This document shows positions 11,413 to 20,250 of a stretch of DNA of 64,000 nucleotides, in pieces; position 1 is the first letter of the stretch, and each line of letters starts with the position of its first letter. Below the pieces are notes generated by a model that ran no database searches, had not been told where the DNA came from, and saw only the letters and a list, made by a program, of their open reading frames with translations. Source of the stretch: Trissonchulus latispiculum (taxonomy: Eukaryota; Nematoda; Enoplea; Enoplida; Ironidae); contig JASAND010026798.1 in NCBI GenBank assembly GCA_030248195.1, positions 62,001-126,000 of the forward strand. Reading direction: 5' to 3'. A program made the translations under genes and the position numbers.

Positions 11413-12110
11413 AAAATTTTTTGTCTCCGATTTCGCTCAAAAGTTGGTCATAGGGTAATTCGACCATGCTGATTTCGAAACTGAAATCGAAATTTCCGGA
11501 AAGTTTACGGATTTCGAGATATTCGCCCCGGAAAATTTCGGATTTTGAAAAATTTCTTCAAAAGTAGTTGATATGGTACTCAAATGAAAGAGCTCGTCGA
11601 GCTAAGCAACTTTCCTTCTTGTAACATTTTCCGGAAATACGTCTAGCGAAAGTTATGGCCGAAAAACAGAAAATCCGGGAATTTCCAAAAACCCGGATTT
11701 TGGGCCGAAAAATTTTTTGTCTCCGATTTTGCTTAAAAGTTCGTCATAGGGTAATTCAACAGCGCTGATTTCGAAACTGAAATCGAAATTTCCGGAAAAT
11801 TTACGGATTTCGAGATATTCGACCCGGAAAATTCCGGATTTTGAAAATTTTTCCGAAAGTGGTCGATATGGTACTCAAATGAAAGAGCTGGTCGAGCTGA
11901 ACAACTGTCCTTCTTGTAACATTTTCCGGAAATACGTCTAGCGAAAGTTATGGCCGAAAAACAGAAAATCCGGGAATCTCCGAAAACCCGGATTTTGGAC
12001 CAAAAATTTTTGTCTCCGATTTTGTTTAAAAGTTGGTCATAGGGCAATTCGACCATGCTGATTTCGAAACTGAAATCGAAATTTCTGGAAAATTTACGGA
12101 TGCCGTGGTA
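11413..12110 (+). repeat. ~293-bp tandem repeat, about 2.3 copies
   Basis: Units begin at about 11413, 11711 and 12005 with TTTTTGTCTCCGATTT. Each contains CTGATTTCGAAACTGAAATC and ACATTTTCCGGAAATACGTC. The third unit is cut short by the next module boundary. Confidence 0.8.
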
Positions 12111-12349
12111 CTGGACACGCAATATTTCTTGTTGATAAGAGGAAAAATGACAGCGGCAACCCATTCATGCCAATTTGCTTGTTATTATTTCTTCTCCGGA
12201 TTCTTGTCCCCCCCTCTATCTCGAGATTGGAAAGGGGTAGAGAGGTGGTTGATACCTCATTTTGAAGGTCTTGACTTGAACTGCTCCCGGAAGCGCGGGG
12301 AGTCCCGGGGGAGCAGAGGTGCTCCCGGAGCACCCCCGTGAGTAAAAAT

Positions 12350-12960
12350 GAATAAAATAAAAAAGTTGTCCAAATGAGCTAATTTTGGTATCATTCGAAA
12401 GCACTCGACGAGTAAAGAAAAAGTTGTAATTGGGTCAAGGCCTGAAAATGCACTCATTTTGAGTTATGAGGCGAAAAATGGTGAAAAATGGCCAAAAACG
12501 GCCAAAATGGCTCAAAATTGAAAGTTCTCAGATCGGACTCATATTGGTATCATTCGAAAGCTCTCGCTGCGTAGATAAAATGTTATAATAGGGCCAAAGC
12601 ACCAAAGTGTACAGAAAATGAGTTACGGGGCCTAAAATGGGTCAAAAATGGCCAAAATCGGTCAAAATGGCTCAAAATTAAATAGAGTCGGAAATCCACA
12701 ATATGGATATCATTGAAAAGCTCTCTTTGCGTAGATAAAAAGTTGTAATAGGGCCAACGCACCAAAGTGGAGGAAAAATGAGTTACGGAGGCTCAAACGG
12801 GTCAAAAATGGCCAAAAATGGCCAAAATCAGTCAAAAAGGGTCAAAATTAAAAAGTGTCGGAAATTCACAATATGGATATCAATCGAAAGCTCTCGTTGC
12901 GTAGATAAAAAGTTGTAATGGAGACAAAGCTCCTAGCTGCATGCAAACGGAGTTATGTCC
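12350..12960 (+). repeat. Tandem array with GGCCAAAATGG words, copy 2
   Basis: Same type of unit as at 10505-11090, again with ATTCGAAAGC, GTTGTAATAGGG and GGCCAAAATGG phrases. The two arrays sit in the same place of the first and third modules. Confidence 0.7.
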
Positions 12961-13584
12961 TTTGATAAGAGGAAAAATGCCAGCGGCAACCCATTCATGC
13001 CAAATTGCTTGTTTAAAATGCATTTAGTAGTAGCTGTAGCTTTTTCTAAATTAATGCGATTTTAATTGCAACACCAATTTATCCGATAATTTTGTAGTTC
13101 TAATATGTCACTAATATGTCTGACATGTCTAACATTTGTCCGTTAATACGGAGCATATACTTTAAAAATTTAGTTTTTCATTATGTATTGCGTTAAATTA
13201 AATTAAATTAAATTGTTCACTTACTTCAACGTTTACCTTGGTTTCGAAAATAATCTGAAAAACATATTCTACTGAATACAGTTCTGCAATAATCTAAAAC
13301 CTATAAGAGCCAGACAATAATTTGCCAGAGACAAACAGATTCAAATAACATCAAGCTGCGAAAATGCTCAAGACTAAAATATAAAAAAACGAATTAATAT
13401 TGGACATTGAACAAAAATTTAAGCTAAAATTTTAGCTTGGTAAGTCAAAAATTTCAAAAATTTGAGTTAAATTCAGAAAACCGGGTCAAGACCGGGTCGA
13501 AGCTCTTGACCCGGTGACCCGGTGACCCGGTCCAAAAAGTGACCCGAACTGACCCGGTGACCCGGTTCCATCTCTGATGCTCAG

Positions 13585-14251
13585 CATACGAGTCAGCGCT
13601 AGTTTACGTTTTTGTGCAGAGGGTGCGGTGGGTGAAAGTATTTTGTCAAGCGTTTTGTACACGGTACGAATTAGCACATGTTCCTGCTGGAATGAAGAAC
13701 TTCACGAATTGAGCGTGTTCCGGAAATTTTAATTTACGACCCCCCCTGTGATTTATTGCTTCCCACAAAAAACTCCTTTCATGTCATGCCCCCTTTGGTT
13801 GGGAACTGATTATTCCGCCGAAGGCGGAAACTTTGTAATGGGTGAACCTACTACAGTGTGTAATTCTAGGTATCGTTTGAGTCGTTCACTATGTTTAACA
13901 CATAGATCTAGCAGCGCAAGTTTTTTTCGAAAGGGGGTGTACTGTTTGCAAGTTGCTTAGAATCAGCTTTTCGACTGTTATGAAAATTTTTTGCTGTTTG
14001 TGGGCTAATTCTAGTTGAATTTCATCCGCATATTTTTCATTTTTTTAAAACCTGAATCTCCAGGAATCTAACTTTGAAGTTACAGAATCTTTTCATCAGG
14101 TCCCCCTCTGGAAATTTCAGATTTTTGTTATCGTTGAAAGAAAGCCTTGATTATGCAAATTAGATGAGCGCACTGAATTTTTATTTCAGTTTACAATTGA
14201 TGCGTGTCAGACAGCAGTCTGGAAAGCAAGCCCACAGTTGGACAATTTTCT
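13585..14251. other. No gene seen
   Basis: A short CCGCC/GGCGG hairpin lies near 13815. Otherwise this is noncoding AT-rich sequence between the hAT-type element and the BEN/DDE transposon. Confidence 0.5.
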
Positions 14252-14254
14252 TTA

Positions 14255-14345
14255 GGAACCGTGTCAAAAATATTTCGTATAATACGAAATATTATATACG
14301 ATTTATTGGCAGTCGTATATACGATATTTTATGATCGTATATACG
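14255..14345 (+). repeat. Left terminal and subterminal repeats of the BEN/DDE transposon
   Basis: The terminal 18-mer lies at 14255-14272. TCGTATATACGA lies at 14313-14324 and TCGTATATACG at 14335-14345. The phrase ATTTATTGGCAGT near 14300 recurs inverted at the right end near 20107. Confidence 0.85.
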
Positions 14346-14657
14346 TTTTATACAAAGAAATATGCGATATAAATACGTTTGCTTTTTAAGACCTTCAGAA
14401 TTGTATCAATTTTTTGGGAAACGCTTAAACACTGCTTCTTCAAAGGCTGTTTTCATCTAAAGCAGTTTAGCCTTACTTTTTGCAACTGCCAAAGCTGATG
14501 TCTGAATAGGACTAAAGCTCTGAATAAAATGAATCAGCTGACTGTTGCTTGTAGGAGTATTAGCATACGTATGGAAGCAAAAACTTACAACTAAGCTCAA
14601 ACTACATCCTAGTTTGCGGCGAAAAGCTTATACTTTATTTCTATTATTGTGTTGACC

Positions 14658-14993
14658 ATGTCTGACAGGTCGGCTGTTGTTATTTATGTCAGTGACAAAA
14701 ATGCGCTAAATACAGATTGTACTGTTTGGGTTGATCACATTTCTTTCAAAAAGTTTGTTGATCAAGAGCAGATTGCTGTTAATTGTCATGCTGAGGTTTA
14801 CTTCCAAGGCAAGCCCTATCCAGTTCATGTTTATAACATTTTCTCTGCCACCGAAGCTGAACTTGCAGAGAAGACTACAAATGACCTAGTCAAGAAATTC
14901 CAGGACATACGCGAAAAAGGATTGACGGTGAGCAAAACTAGTTATAACTTCAGTTTAACTGCTTTTGACATAGTTTACAATAGATTACACTGA
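14658..14993 (+). CDS. Exon 1 read-through form, 111 aa
   Basis: From the ATG at 14658 the frame stays open to TGA at 14991-14993, and an AATAAA lies only 26 bp further (15019-15024). A strong donor, GACG/GTGAGC, sits at 14927/14928, exactly on a codon boundary. The region can therefore act as exon 1 of the BEN-like gene or as a short intron-retained message with its own poly(A) site. The 90-aa shared part has no motif I can name. It may be a small domain like those preceding BEN domains in invertebrate proteins (inference). Confidence 0.55.
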   Translation: MSDRSAVVIYVSDKNALNTDCTVWVDHISFKKFVDQEQIAVNCHAEVYFQGKPYPVHVYNIFSATEAELAEKTTNDLVKKFQDIREKGLTVSKTSYNFSLTAFDIVYNRLH

Positions 14994-17900
14994 TTGGTCT
15001 GCTTGTTAATTATTAATTAATAAAGAGTAGGTAAGTACACTTTCAAAATATGTATGCAGTATTCGCCTTCGGCAATTAGCAACTATATCTTAGGGCCGTT
15101 TCGCGCAGCAAGTTAAGCGAGTTAAGAGTTAAAATTAACTCAATCCTATTCGCGCAGTGGGTTAAAATAGCTAAACACTTCATTTTAGCTCGCTAGCAAG
15201 GTTAAACTAGTTAAATTTTTTAACTTCACTCTACTAACTCGCGCGCGAATAGGCCCTTGAAGGAGATAGAGATGGTCGTAACGGCAGTAGAAACAGAGCA
15301 TATTTCTTATATTGTCGTCATACAGTCTATAGAAAAGAGATGTTTCAGTGGAATTTGCAAGAGTACTCCTTTAACAGAGCATTTCGGAACAAAATATATA
15401 TAGTCAGATATTTCGCACAAGCCTATTTTCGCACAGAATCTAAAATTTAGATGGCTAGAAACTCTCGAATAGTGTGCCATTCGCATTCGATTTTTACTTT
15501 CACTGAAACAACTCGAATTAGCAACATTAAATTGGCTCTAAGAATGCATTATGGATTCATGACGCTTTTGGTCTGCAGCACTAAGAAATACGTATCGACA
15601 GCCTTTTTCACATCGTCCTTTCACTGGGTTACGAAGATCTGAGTCGGCAGGTTTAGGTAGCCTGGATGTGATACCCAAAAGATTAAGATAAGTCAGCCTT
15701 TTCGTACGAACATCATCGATTTCAGGTGAGGGTATGAAATTCCCGTGCTCCACTAAAAATGACTTAAAGCGGGTGGCTAGGACTGGCTTGATTTGGCATC
15801 TGCATGTAGGGCTGTCACACTTCGAAAATTCGATTTTATAGGTTGTCCGGTTGCTGTGGTTCAGAAGAAACTTTAGGCAATCCTTATGGTCAGAGTTTGC
15901 GGCGTTCTTTAGAGGATTCTTCAAAAACTCAGACATTTCGTCGTACATTGATTTCGGAAAATAATCTGTATTTGCGGATTCATTTTTAACACAGTGAACC
16001 AATGCAGGGTATCCATCATAGGTGTCAGGGCGAAAATACCCTGCACAGATTTCTAGAGCCTGGTCAAAAACTTCCGCGCTTTTTCTTTCGCTGTCTTCTT
16101 TTGACAGAGCTTGCTTCCAGGGAGGAAGAGTCTCACCAGGCAAGCAAACTGGAATTGTGACTCCAGCCAGTCGCTTCGTCAGAGATCCCCATCGGCGCTC
16201 GATAGGATTATATTTAGAATGCCCTGGGGCATAACACGCTATTACCAGGTGATCCAACCCTAATTCTTTCCATAAGGTCCCAAACATGCAAAGATTTATC
16301 AGATTCTTTGGACTCCAGTCGGGACCGCCGTCTGCTATGATGAAGACTACGGATTTACCACTTTCCAGCAAAAGTTGAGGCAGAAAATTCATAATATTGT
16401 TTATGTGACGTTCAGATGTCGATTTATGATACTTCTGAACAGCTAGATATAAATATAAAGGCCCAGCTTTGTTACTTGAAAATCTTGGGCGTCGAAGTTC
16501 GTCAAACTTAAGCTGAGGATGTTTCAGTTTCGTAAAATACGAATTTTCTGAAACAGATCGTTTCCGTTGACATAGACCCAATCTTGGCGCCGTTTGATCT
16601 TCCAGATTCCTGCTTTGCAGGAGTTTCTGGTGCATGACCATATATCCTGACGGAGTGATCTTACTATCTGCAACAGGGAAAGTGTGGTCTGGATCGTTTG
16701 GTGCTAGGCTTTGAAGATGGAGACCACGGGGTCGATGGATACTGCTTAAGGCGGGCACACCAATATTTACTTTATTCTTATTGTCTGCTGACATAATGAC
16801 AATTTCGTCGCTGAAGATCACACTGAGGTCTGTCAGATAGTTAATCTGGGCAGCGGAATACTGAAAATCAGTGCTAGCATTAGTGGTTAAGTCGTTTCGC
16901 TTAGGAGGATGCTTAAAGGGAATGAGGCCTTTATAATATTTTGACGCTGTCGCATTCTTTCTGGGAGCCAAACCTAGTCTTCGACAACTACTTCGGCTTA
17001 TCTTAGCTTTAGGATCAAAGGGATACTGGAGTCGAAGAAGATGATTTACAGCATTGCTCATTTCCGTACAAGATGTGCCACAAGAAAACATAGTGGTATC
17101 CTGTCTTTTCTCGTGAGCACCGGTGGCGTTTTGGTTCAAAGTGTCGTTCACGAAGTTAATGACATCAGGGTACTTTGAGTGCACTGGAGGTCGTCCTCGT
17201 CTGCGTTTGTCAGATTGAGCAACTTTCTTGAGCCGCTTTCGATCAGCCTTGTCAGAAAAGATCCAATCAATATCCGAGTCGTCAGAGTCAAAATCTTTGG
17301 CCCACTCAACAAAGTTGGCCATAAAGTGAAATTTAAAATTATATGGATTAATTCAAAACTGAAACAAAACGAAACAGAAATCAACTTTGCAAGTGTAATA
17401 GTACAAAATAAAATGAAACTAGGGAAATCGAACTCAACAAAAAATATTTGGCAAAAAATATGCATTCTTAGAACTGCTGTGGAGATTTAAGAAAGAAGAA
17501 GTCGCATTTTGGTCGATTTTTCGACCGTCTCAGCTCAGGTAAATTACTTAAGTTGCGAGCAATAGGTCAGATCAACATAGGTGTTATTATCTTACGGGCA
17601 ATCTTATTTTTAGTCGGGTTCAGTAATTTAACGAACTTTTTTTTAATTTCAGATCAGCCCTTGCGGTGGTTGCTATCTTTCTAACGAGAGCCACCAAAAC
17701 ACCAGTCAGCCTGCTACCGACGAACCAACACAGACGCCTGTCTCTGCCGGAGAGCTTACGACATTAAAAACATTGCTGCATATTCAGGGAACGCAGATTA
17801 AGAATATTGCCAGCTCCATTGGTTCGATGAGAACGGAGTTGAACAATCGATTACGGACTTTAGAGGGATCGATGTCTCTAGTCAAGGAGAAGGTTGATTT

Positions 17901-19832
17901 GATGTCAGATATCATCTACAGAAGGTGATTTTTACTAAAGGTTGTGGTAGCATTTTGTAGTGGTACCGACGGTTTTTGGTTAATTTCTGTAGTCAAAATT
18001 TCAAATGACAAAATTTCATTGGTCAGAAATTAACTATTCTTCTTTAGCCACAATTTCGGTTTTGAAGCAATATAAGTTAAACTTTCGATTGTCAGAATTT
18101 TGAAAGTTAGAATTTCGCTAATCAGAAATTCGATAGTCAGAATTTTTTTGTCAGAATCTGTTGAAAACAATAGTTTTTCTGGAGCAAAGATAAACGAAAT
18201 TGTTAGTCGAAATAAAAGACGAAGTCCGCTTCTAAATAGTACGACTATAGACTACTACTCGTATTCAAACCACTATACTGTGCAACAAACTGGTTTATAG
18301 CTTTGAGGTGAAATTACTCGCTAACCGTAAGAGATCCGACTTTAATTTCAAAAACTCGTTAAAATATACCAATTGGACAACAAAATGTGTGAAAATGAGC
18401 AAAACCGGAGATGGTCGAAAAATCGGCCAAAAATGGACCCCCCCCCCTTAAGCTAACTCAGGAAAAACGTTGACATTTTAGGTCTCAACAGTCTCCCGAT
18501 GCTAGTCATCCTCCAGAGCAGGAAATGCTACAGGAGGAAACAGGATCGGCGACTGAAAGTTCAGCAGAAGGCTTAGCCATTACTTCGCAATTGATTACTT
18601 CAGCAATATCCGGTGAATTGGGCGGCGGTGGAGATGTGGTCTATAATAGCCAATTAGGTAACGACTACGAGCGACTAATCTAAGTACTTTCTTAATTGTG
18701 GCAAATTTGTTTGAAGTCAAATTTTATTGCAGTGGATTTATCAGCTCAGTATGGATCCAGCAATCAGAGGTTGCGGGTTCGAACCTAAATCGTACTAACT
18801 ATTGCTTTTGGTGACATAAACATTTTTTGTTGTTGTTGTTGTAACTAGAATCTTCTGTACAGCAGTGGTATTTCTAGGGATAAATCTCTTGAGATTTTCT
18901 GGTTTAAATATTGGAAATGAAAGAGTAGCCTAAACATCCAATATTTCCGTCTACGCATAAGTTAACTAGCTAACACGGCTAGTACTTAGTTCAATAACTC
19001 TAAGTTAGATTATATGGTACATGATCAATTATTAACTAGGTAGTAGTGCTTACAAAACAAGTAGTAATATTTCGACTGGTGGTAAGATTATTAGATTAGA
19101 TTAGATTATTAGATTATAAATATTAGTCATAAAGGTACTCTTTCTGTGCTTGTTTTAGACGCTGGCAATATGGAAATTGAGCAGGATTTGCATGAAATCC
19201 CTGAACCTGATCAGTCTGCCCCCGATCCACCATTCGATACTAACGAGTCTCTGGAAGTGCATCACGTTTCTCCAGCTATTCTGCCTCATGACACCGAAGT
19301 CGTCAATGATAATCGGTGTCAAGCAGCTTCGGCTCCTAGTCGGCGCATTGGTCATCTCTGTGACAGCTCATGTTGCAAAGTCACTGCTGAAGCTACCGTT
19401 CCAGTTGGTCCCGAAGATTGCTATCTCTTGGGTGGAGCTCCTGCTGGCGCTTCCAGTTACTGCATAAGCCTTAGCTATTTTGAAAGAAAGTTTATGAATG
19501 AAATTCTGCTTTCTAGCAAAATAGCACCGGATCAAAAACCGAAAAAATTTATTTCCAAATTGTTGCCGCTCTTGTTTACAAGAGATGAATTAGGTCAATC
19601 TAGTGTTTCTGGAAGCCCCAGAAAATATCAGGATATGATGCACTACAAGAGTCAGCTTTGCCGGCGGCGATTGGGGGTCCTCATGAGGGAGGTTCACCGT
19701 CAATTTCCCAATATTGCCACGTCTTCAAGCCCTCAAAAAATGAATAAGGATGCGAAGACTTGGATTAACAATATCTGCCGAAGTGCACATCACAATAATA
19801 AAAAAACTGCTGCACATTCGCTCAAATTCTAA
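14658..19832 (+). CDS. BEN-like domain protein of the transposon, four exons, 463 aa
   Basis: Proposed exons are 14658-14927, 17653-17924, 18482-18657 and 19159-19832. Introns have GT/AG ends, all junction phases agree, and the sum is exactly 464 codons with the stop. Residues 1-90 form a compact domain with aromatic and hydrophobic strands. Residues about 91-120 are Ser/Thr/Pro-rich. About 122-180 look like a coiled coil. About 347-427 contain KKFISKLLPLLFTRDEL, SSVSG and REVHRQFPN, which fit a BEN domain (DNA and chromatin binding). Intron 1 (2.7 kb) holds the transposase gene on the other strand. An AATAAA follows the stop by 80 bp. Likely role: accessory DNA-binding partner or regulator of transposition (inference). 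Exon 1 may also be read to a stop at 14993. Confidence 0.7.
15019..15024 (+). terminator. AATAAA poly(A) signal after exon 1 read-through
   Basis: Canonical AATAAA 26 bp after the TGA at 14991-14993, within intron 1 of the spliced form. Confidence 0.55.
15093..15256. repeat. ~164-bp MITE with GGGCC ends in intron 1
   Basis: The left end GGGCCGTTTCGCGC and the right end (inverse of GGGCCTATTCGCGC) differ at two bases. The flanks are TTA and TTG. The inside is built from AGTTAA/TTAACT words. The ends resemble the MITE at 26086-26649. Confidence 0.65.
15538..17322 (-). CDS. DDE transposase, 594 aa, Zator/Transposase_36-like
   Basis: An intact single-exon frame. An acidic N-terminus is followed by an AT-hook-like RRGRPP at 41-46. 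The proposed catalytic triad is D180 in MSADNK, D331 in IIADGGPD and E375 in YNPIERRW. The context APGHSKYNPIE is typical of DDE transposases in which the last acidic residue follows an N-P-x-E. The C-terminus has C502/C507/C509 and a finger-like C571-x3-C575, H588-x4-H593. It would cut and join the transposon ends. It lies in antisense within intron 1 of the BEN-like gene, with its ATG 331 bp from exon 2, so the interval between may hold a bidirectional promoter. I saw no AATAAA for it. The DDE class is well supported; the superfamily name is inferred. Confidence 0.8.
   Translation of the reverse strand: MANFVEWAKDFDSDDSDIDWIFSDKADRKRLKKVAQSDKRRRGRPPVHSKYPDVINFVNDTLNQNATGAHEKRQDTTMFSCGTSCTEMSNAVNHLLRLQYPFDPKAKISRSSCRRLGLAPRKNATASKYYKGLIPFKHPPKRNDLTTNASTDFQYSAAQINYLTDLSVIFSDEIVIMSADNKNKVNIGVPALSSIHRPRGLHLQSLAPNDPDHTFPVADSKITPSGYMVMHQKLLQSRNLEDQTAPRLGLCQRKRSVSENSYFTKLKHPQLKFDELRRPRFSSNKAGPLYLYLAVQKYHKSTSERHINNIMNFLPQLLLESGKSVVFIIADGGPDWSPKNLINLCMFGTLWKELGLDHLVIACYAPGHSKYNPIERRWGSLTKRLAGVTIPVCLPGETLPPWKQALSKEDSERKSAEVFDQALEICAGYFRPDTYDGYPALVHCVKNESANTDYFPKSMYDEMSEFLKNPLKNAANSDHKDCLKFLLNHSNRTTYKIEFSKCDSPTCRCQIKPVLATRFKSFLVEHGNFIPSPEIDDVRTKRLTYLNLLGITSRLPKPADSDLRNPVKGRCEKGCRYVFLSAADQKRHESIMHS
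17653..17924 (+). CDS. BEN-like gene exon 2 (linker and coiled coil)
   Basis: Preceded by a pyrimidine-rich tract and TTTCAG; followed by AAG/GTGATT. It starts at phase 0 and ends two bases into a codon. It encodes a Ser/Thr/Pro-rich linker and then a heptad-like stretch containing TLKTLL, RTELNNRLRTLEG and VKEKVDLM. Confidence 0.75.
18390..18451 (+). repeat. End of the C-run/TTAA repeat family inside intron 2
   Basis: The block GAGATGGTCGAAAAATCGGC, then a C run, then TTAA (18448-18451) matches the ends of the elements near 3224 and 53993. The other end is not evident in this intron, so it is a partial copy. Confidence 0.6.
18482..18657 (+). CDS. BEN-like gene exon 3
   Basis: Preceded by TTGACATTTTAG and followed by TTAG/GTAACG. 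It completes the split codon of exon 2 and leaves one base for exon 4. It encodes an acidic, Ser/Gln-rich linker with a GGGG run and no named motif. Confidence 0.7.
18733..18792 (+). repeat. Degenerate tRNA-like sequence in intron 3
   Basis: A GATTTAT and CTAAATC pair could form six of seven acceptor pairs, with a D-arm-like CAGCTCAG and a box-B-like GGGTTCGAACC. The anticodon and T stems are imperfect. It is probably a tRNA-derived SINE relic rather than a gene. Confidence 0.35.
19159..19832 (+). CDS. BEN-like gene exon 4 (BEN domain)
   Basis: The acceptor is TTGTTTTAG at 19158. The exon's first two bases complete the split GAC codon from exon 3, and it then runs 224 codons to TAA. It contains a Cys-rich CDSSCC stretch and the BEN-like region KKFISKLLPLLFTRDEL, QSSVSGSP and REVHRQFPN. 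Confidence 0.75.
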
Positions 19833-19911
19833 GCCTTGCCTTTTTGGCCACAGCATCTGTTGCTTATATTGTGTGTCTTAAAATTTTGCTGCGTAGGTAC
19901 TAACAGTTATG

Positions 19912-19917
19912 AATAAA
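19912..19917 (+). terminator. AATAAA poly(A) signal of the BEN-like gene
   Basis: Canonical AATAAA 80 bp after the stop codon of exon 4, still inside the transposon. Confidence 0.65.
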
Positions 19918-20170
19918 ATATGTAGTTTTTGCGAAACTGTATGCTTGCTTTCAATGCAGTCTTATACGTACACGAATGCATTAAAACAGCTGTGAACTGT
20001 GAAGTAGGCAGACAGACAAATGTAAAGCATAGGTTTTTGCGATAAAAAAGTGATGACTAGATATTAGCTGCATTAGACAAGCTTGGAGTCAAGACAAATT
20101 GTGCACTGCCAATAAATCGTATAATCCAAAATTTATACGATATTAGCCAGCCAAAAATACGATTTAAAGC

Positions 20171-20247
20171 AATCGTATATACGGTTTTGAATCGTATAAA
20201 CAGATCGTATATACGATATTTTTGAATGCTATTTTTGACACGGTTCC
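20171..20247 (-). repeat. Right terminal and subterminal repeats of the BEN/DDE transposon
   Basis: TCGTATATACG at 20173-20183, TCGTATATACGA at 20205-20216 and the inverted terminal 18-mer at 20230-20247, followed by TTA. The spacing differs slightly from the left end. Confidence 0.85.
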
Positions 20248-20250
20248 TTA

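Larger units (their letters stand above)
10270..13005 (+). repeat. Three tandem modules bounded by GGGTTGCCGC / GCGGCAACCC
   Basis: Modules begin near 10270 and 11157 with the hairpin GGGTTGCCGCTTTTTCACAA plus its pairing arm. All three end with a GATAAGAGGAAAAATG block and GCGGCAACCC, near 11125, 12160 and 12985. The blocks 10330-10640 and 12180-12500 are nearly identical, while the middle module has a different core. The beginning of the third module appears fused to the end of the second. Confidence 0.7.
10059..13576. mobile_element. hAT-type element with perfect 8-bp target duplications
   Basis: The left end is CAGTGATGGAACCGGGTCA and the right end is the inverse of CAGAGATGGAACCGGGTCA, differing at one base. 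The flanking 8-mer ATGCTCAG is identical at 10051-10058 and 13577-13584. CAG-type ends and 8-bp duplications are hallmarks of hAT. Both subterminal regions are runs of GACCCGGT words. No transposase frame is present, so it is non-autonomous. Its interior is built of three related tandem modules. Confidence 0.85.
14255..20247. mobile_element. Complete 6.0-kb DNA transposon with DDE and BEN genes
   Basis: The ends are perfect 18-bp inverted repeats, GGAACCGTGTCAAAAATA at 14255-14272 and its inverse at 20230-20247, flanked by TTA on both sides (14252-14254 and 20248-20250). Each end also carries one perfect TCGTATATACGA palindrome and one near copy, plausible transposase-binding sites. Inside are an intact minus-strand DDE transposase and a four-exon plus-strand BEN-like gene. 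The 3-bp duplication and the APGHSKYNPIE active-site context recall Zator and the Transposase_36 (Rhodopirellula) group. That placement is inference. All coding parts look intact, so it may be recently active. Confidence 0.85.
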
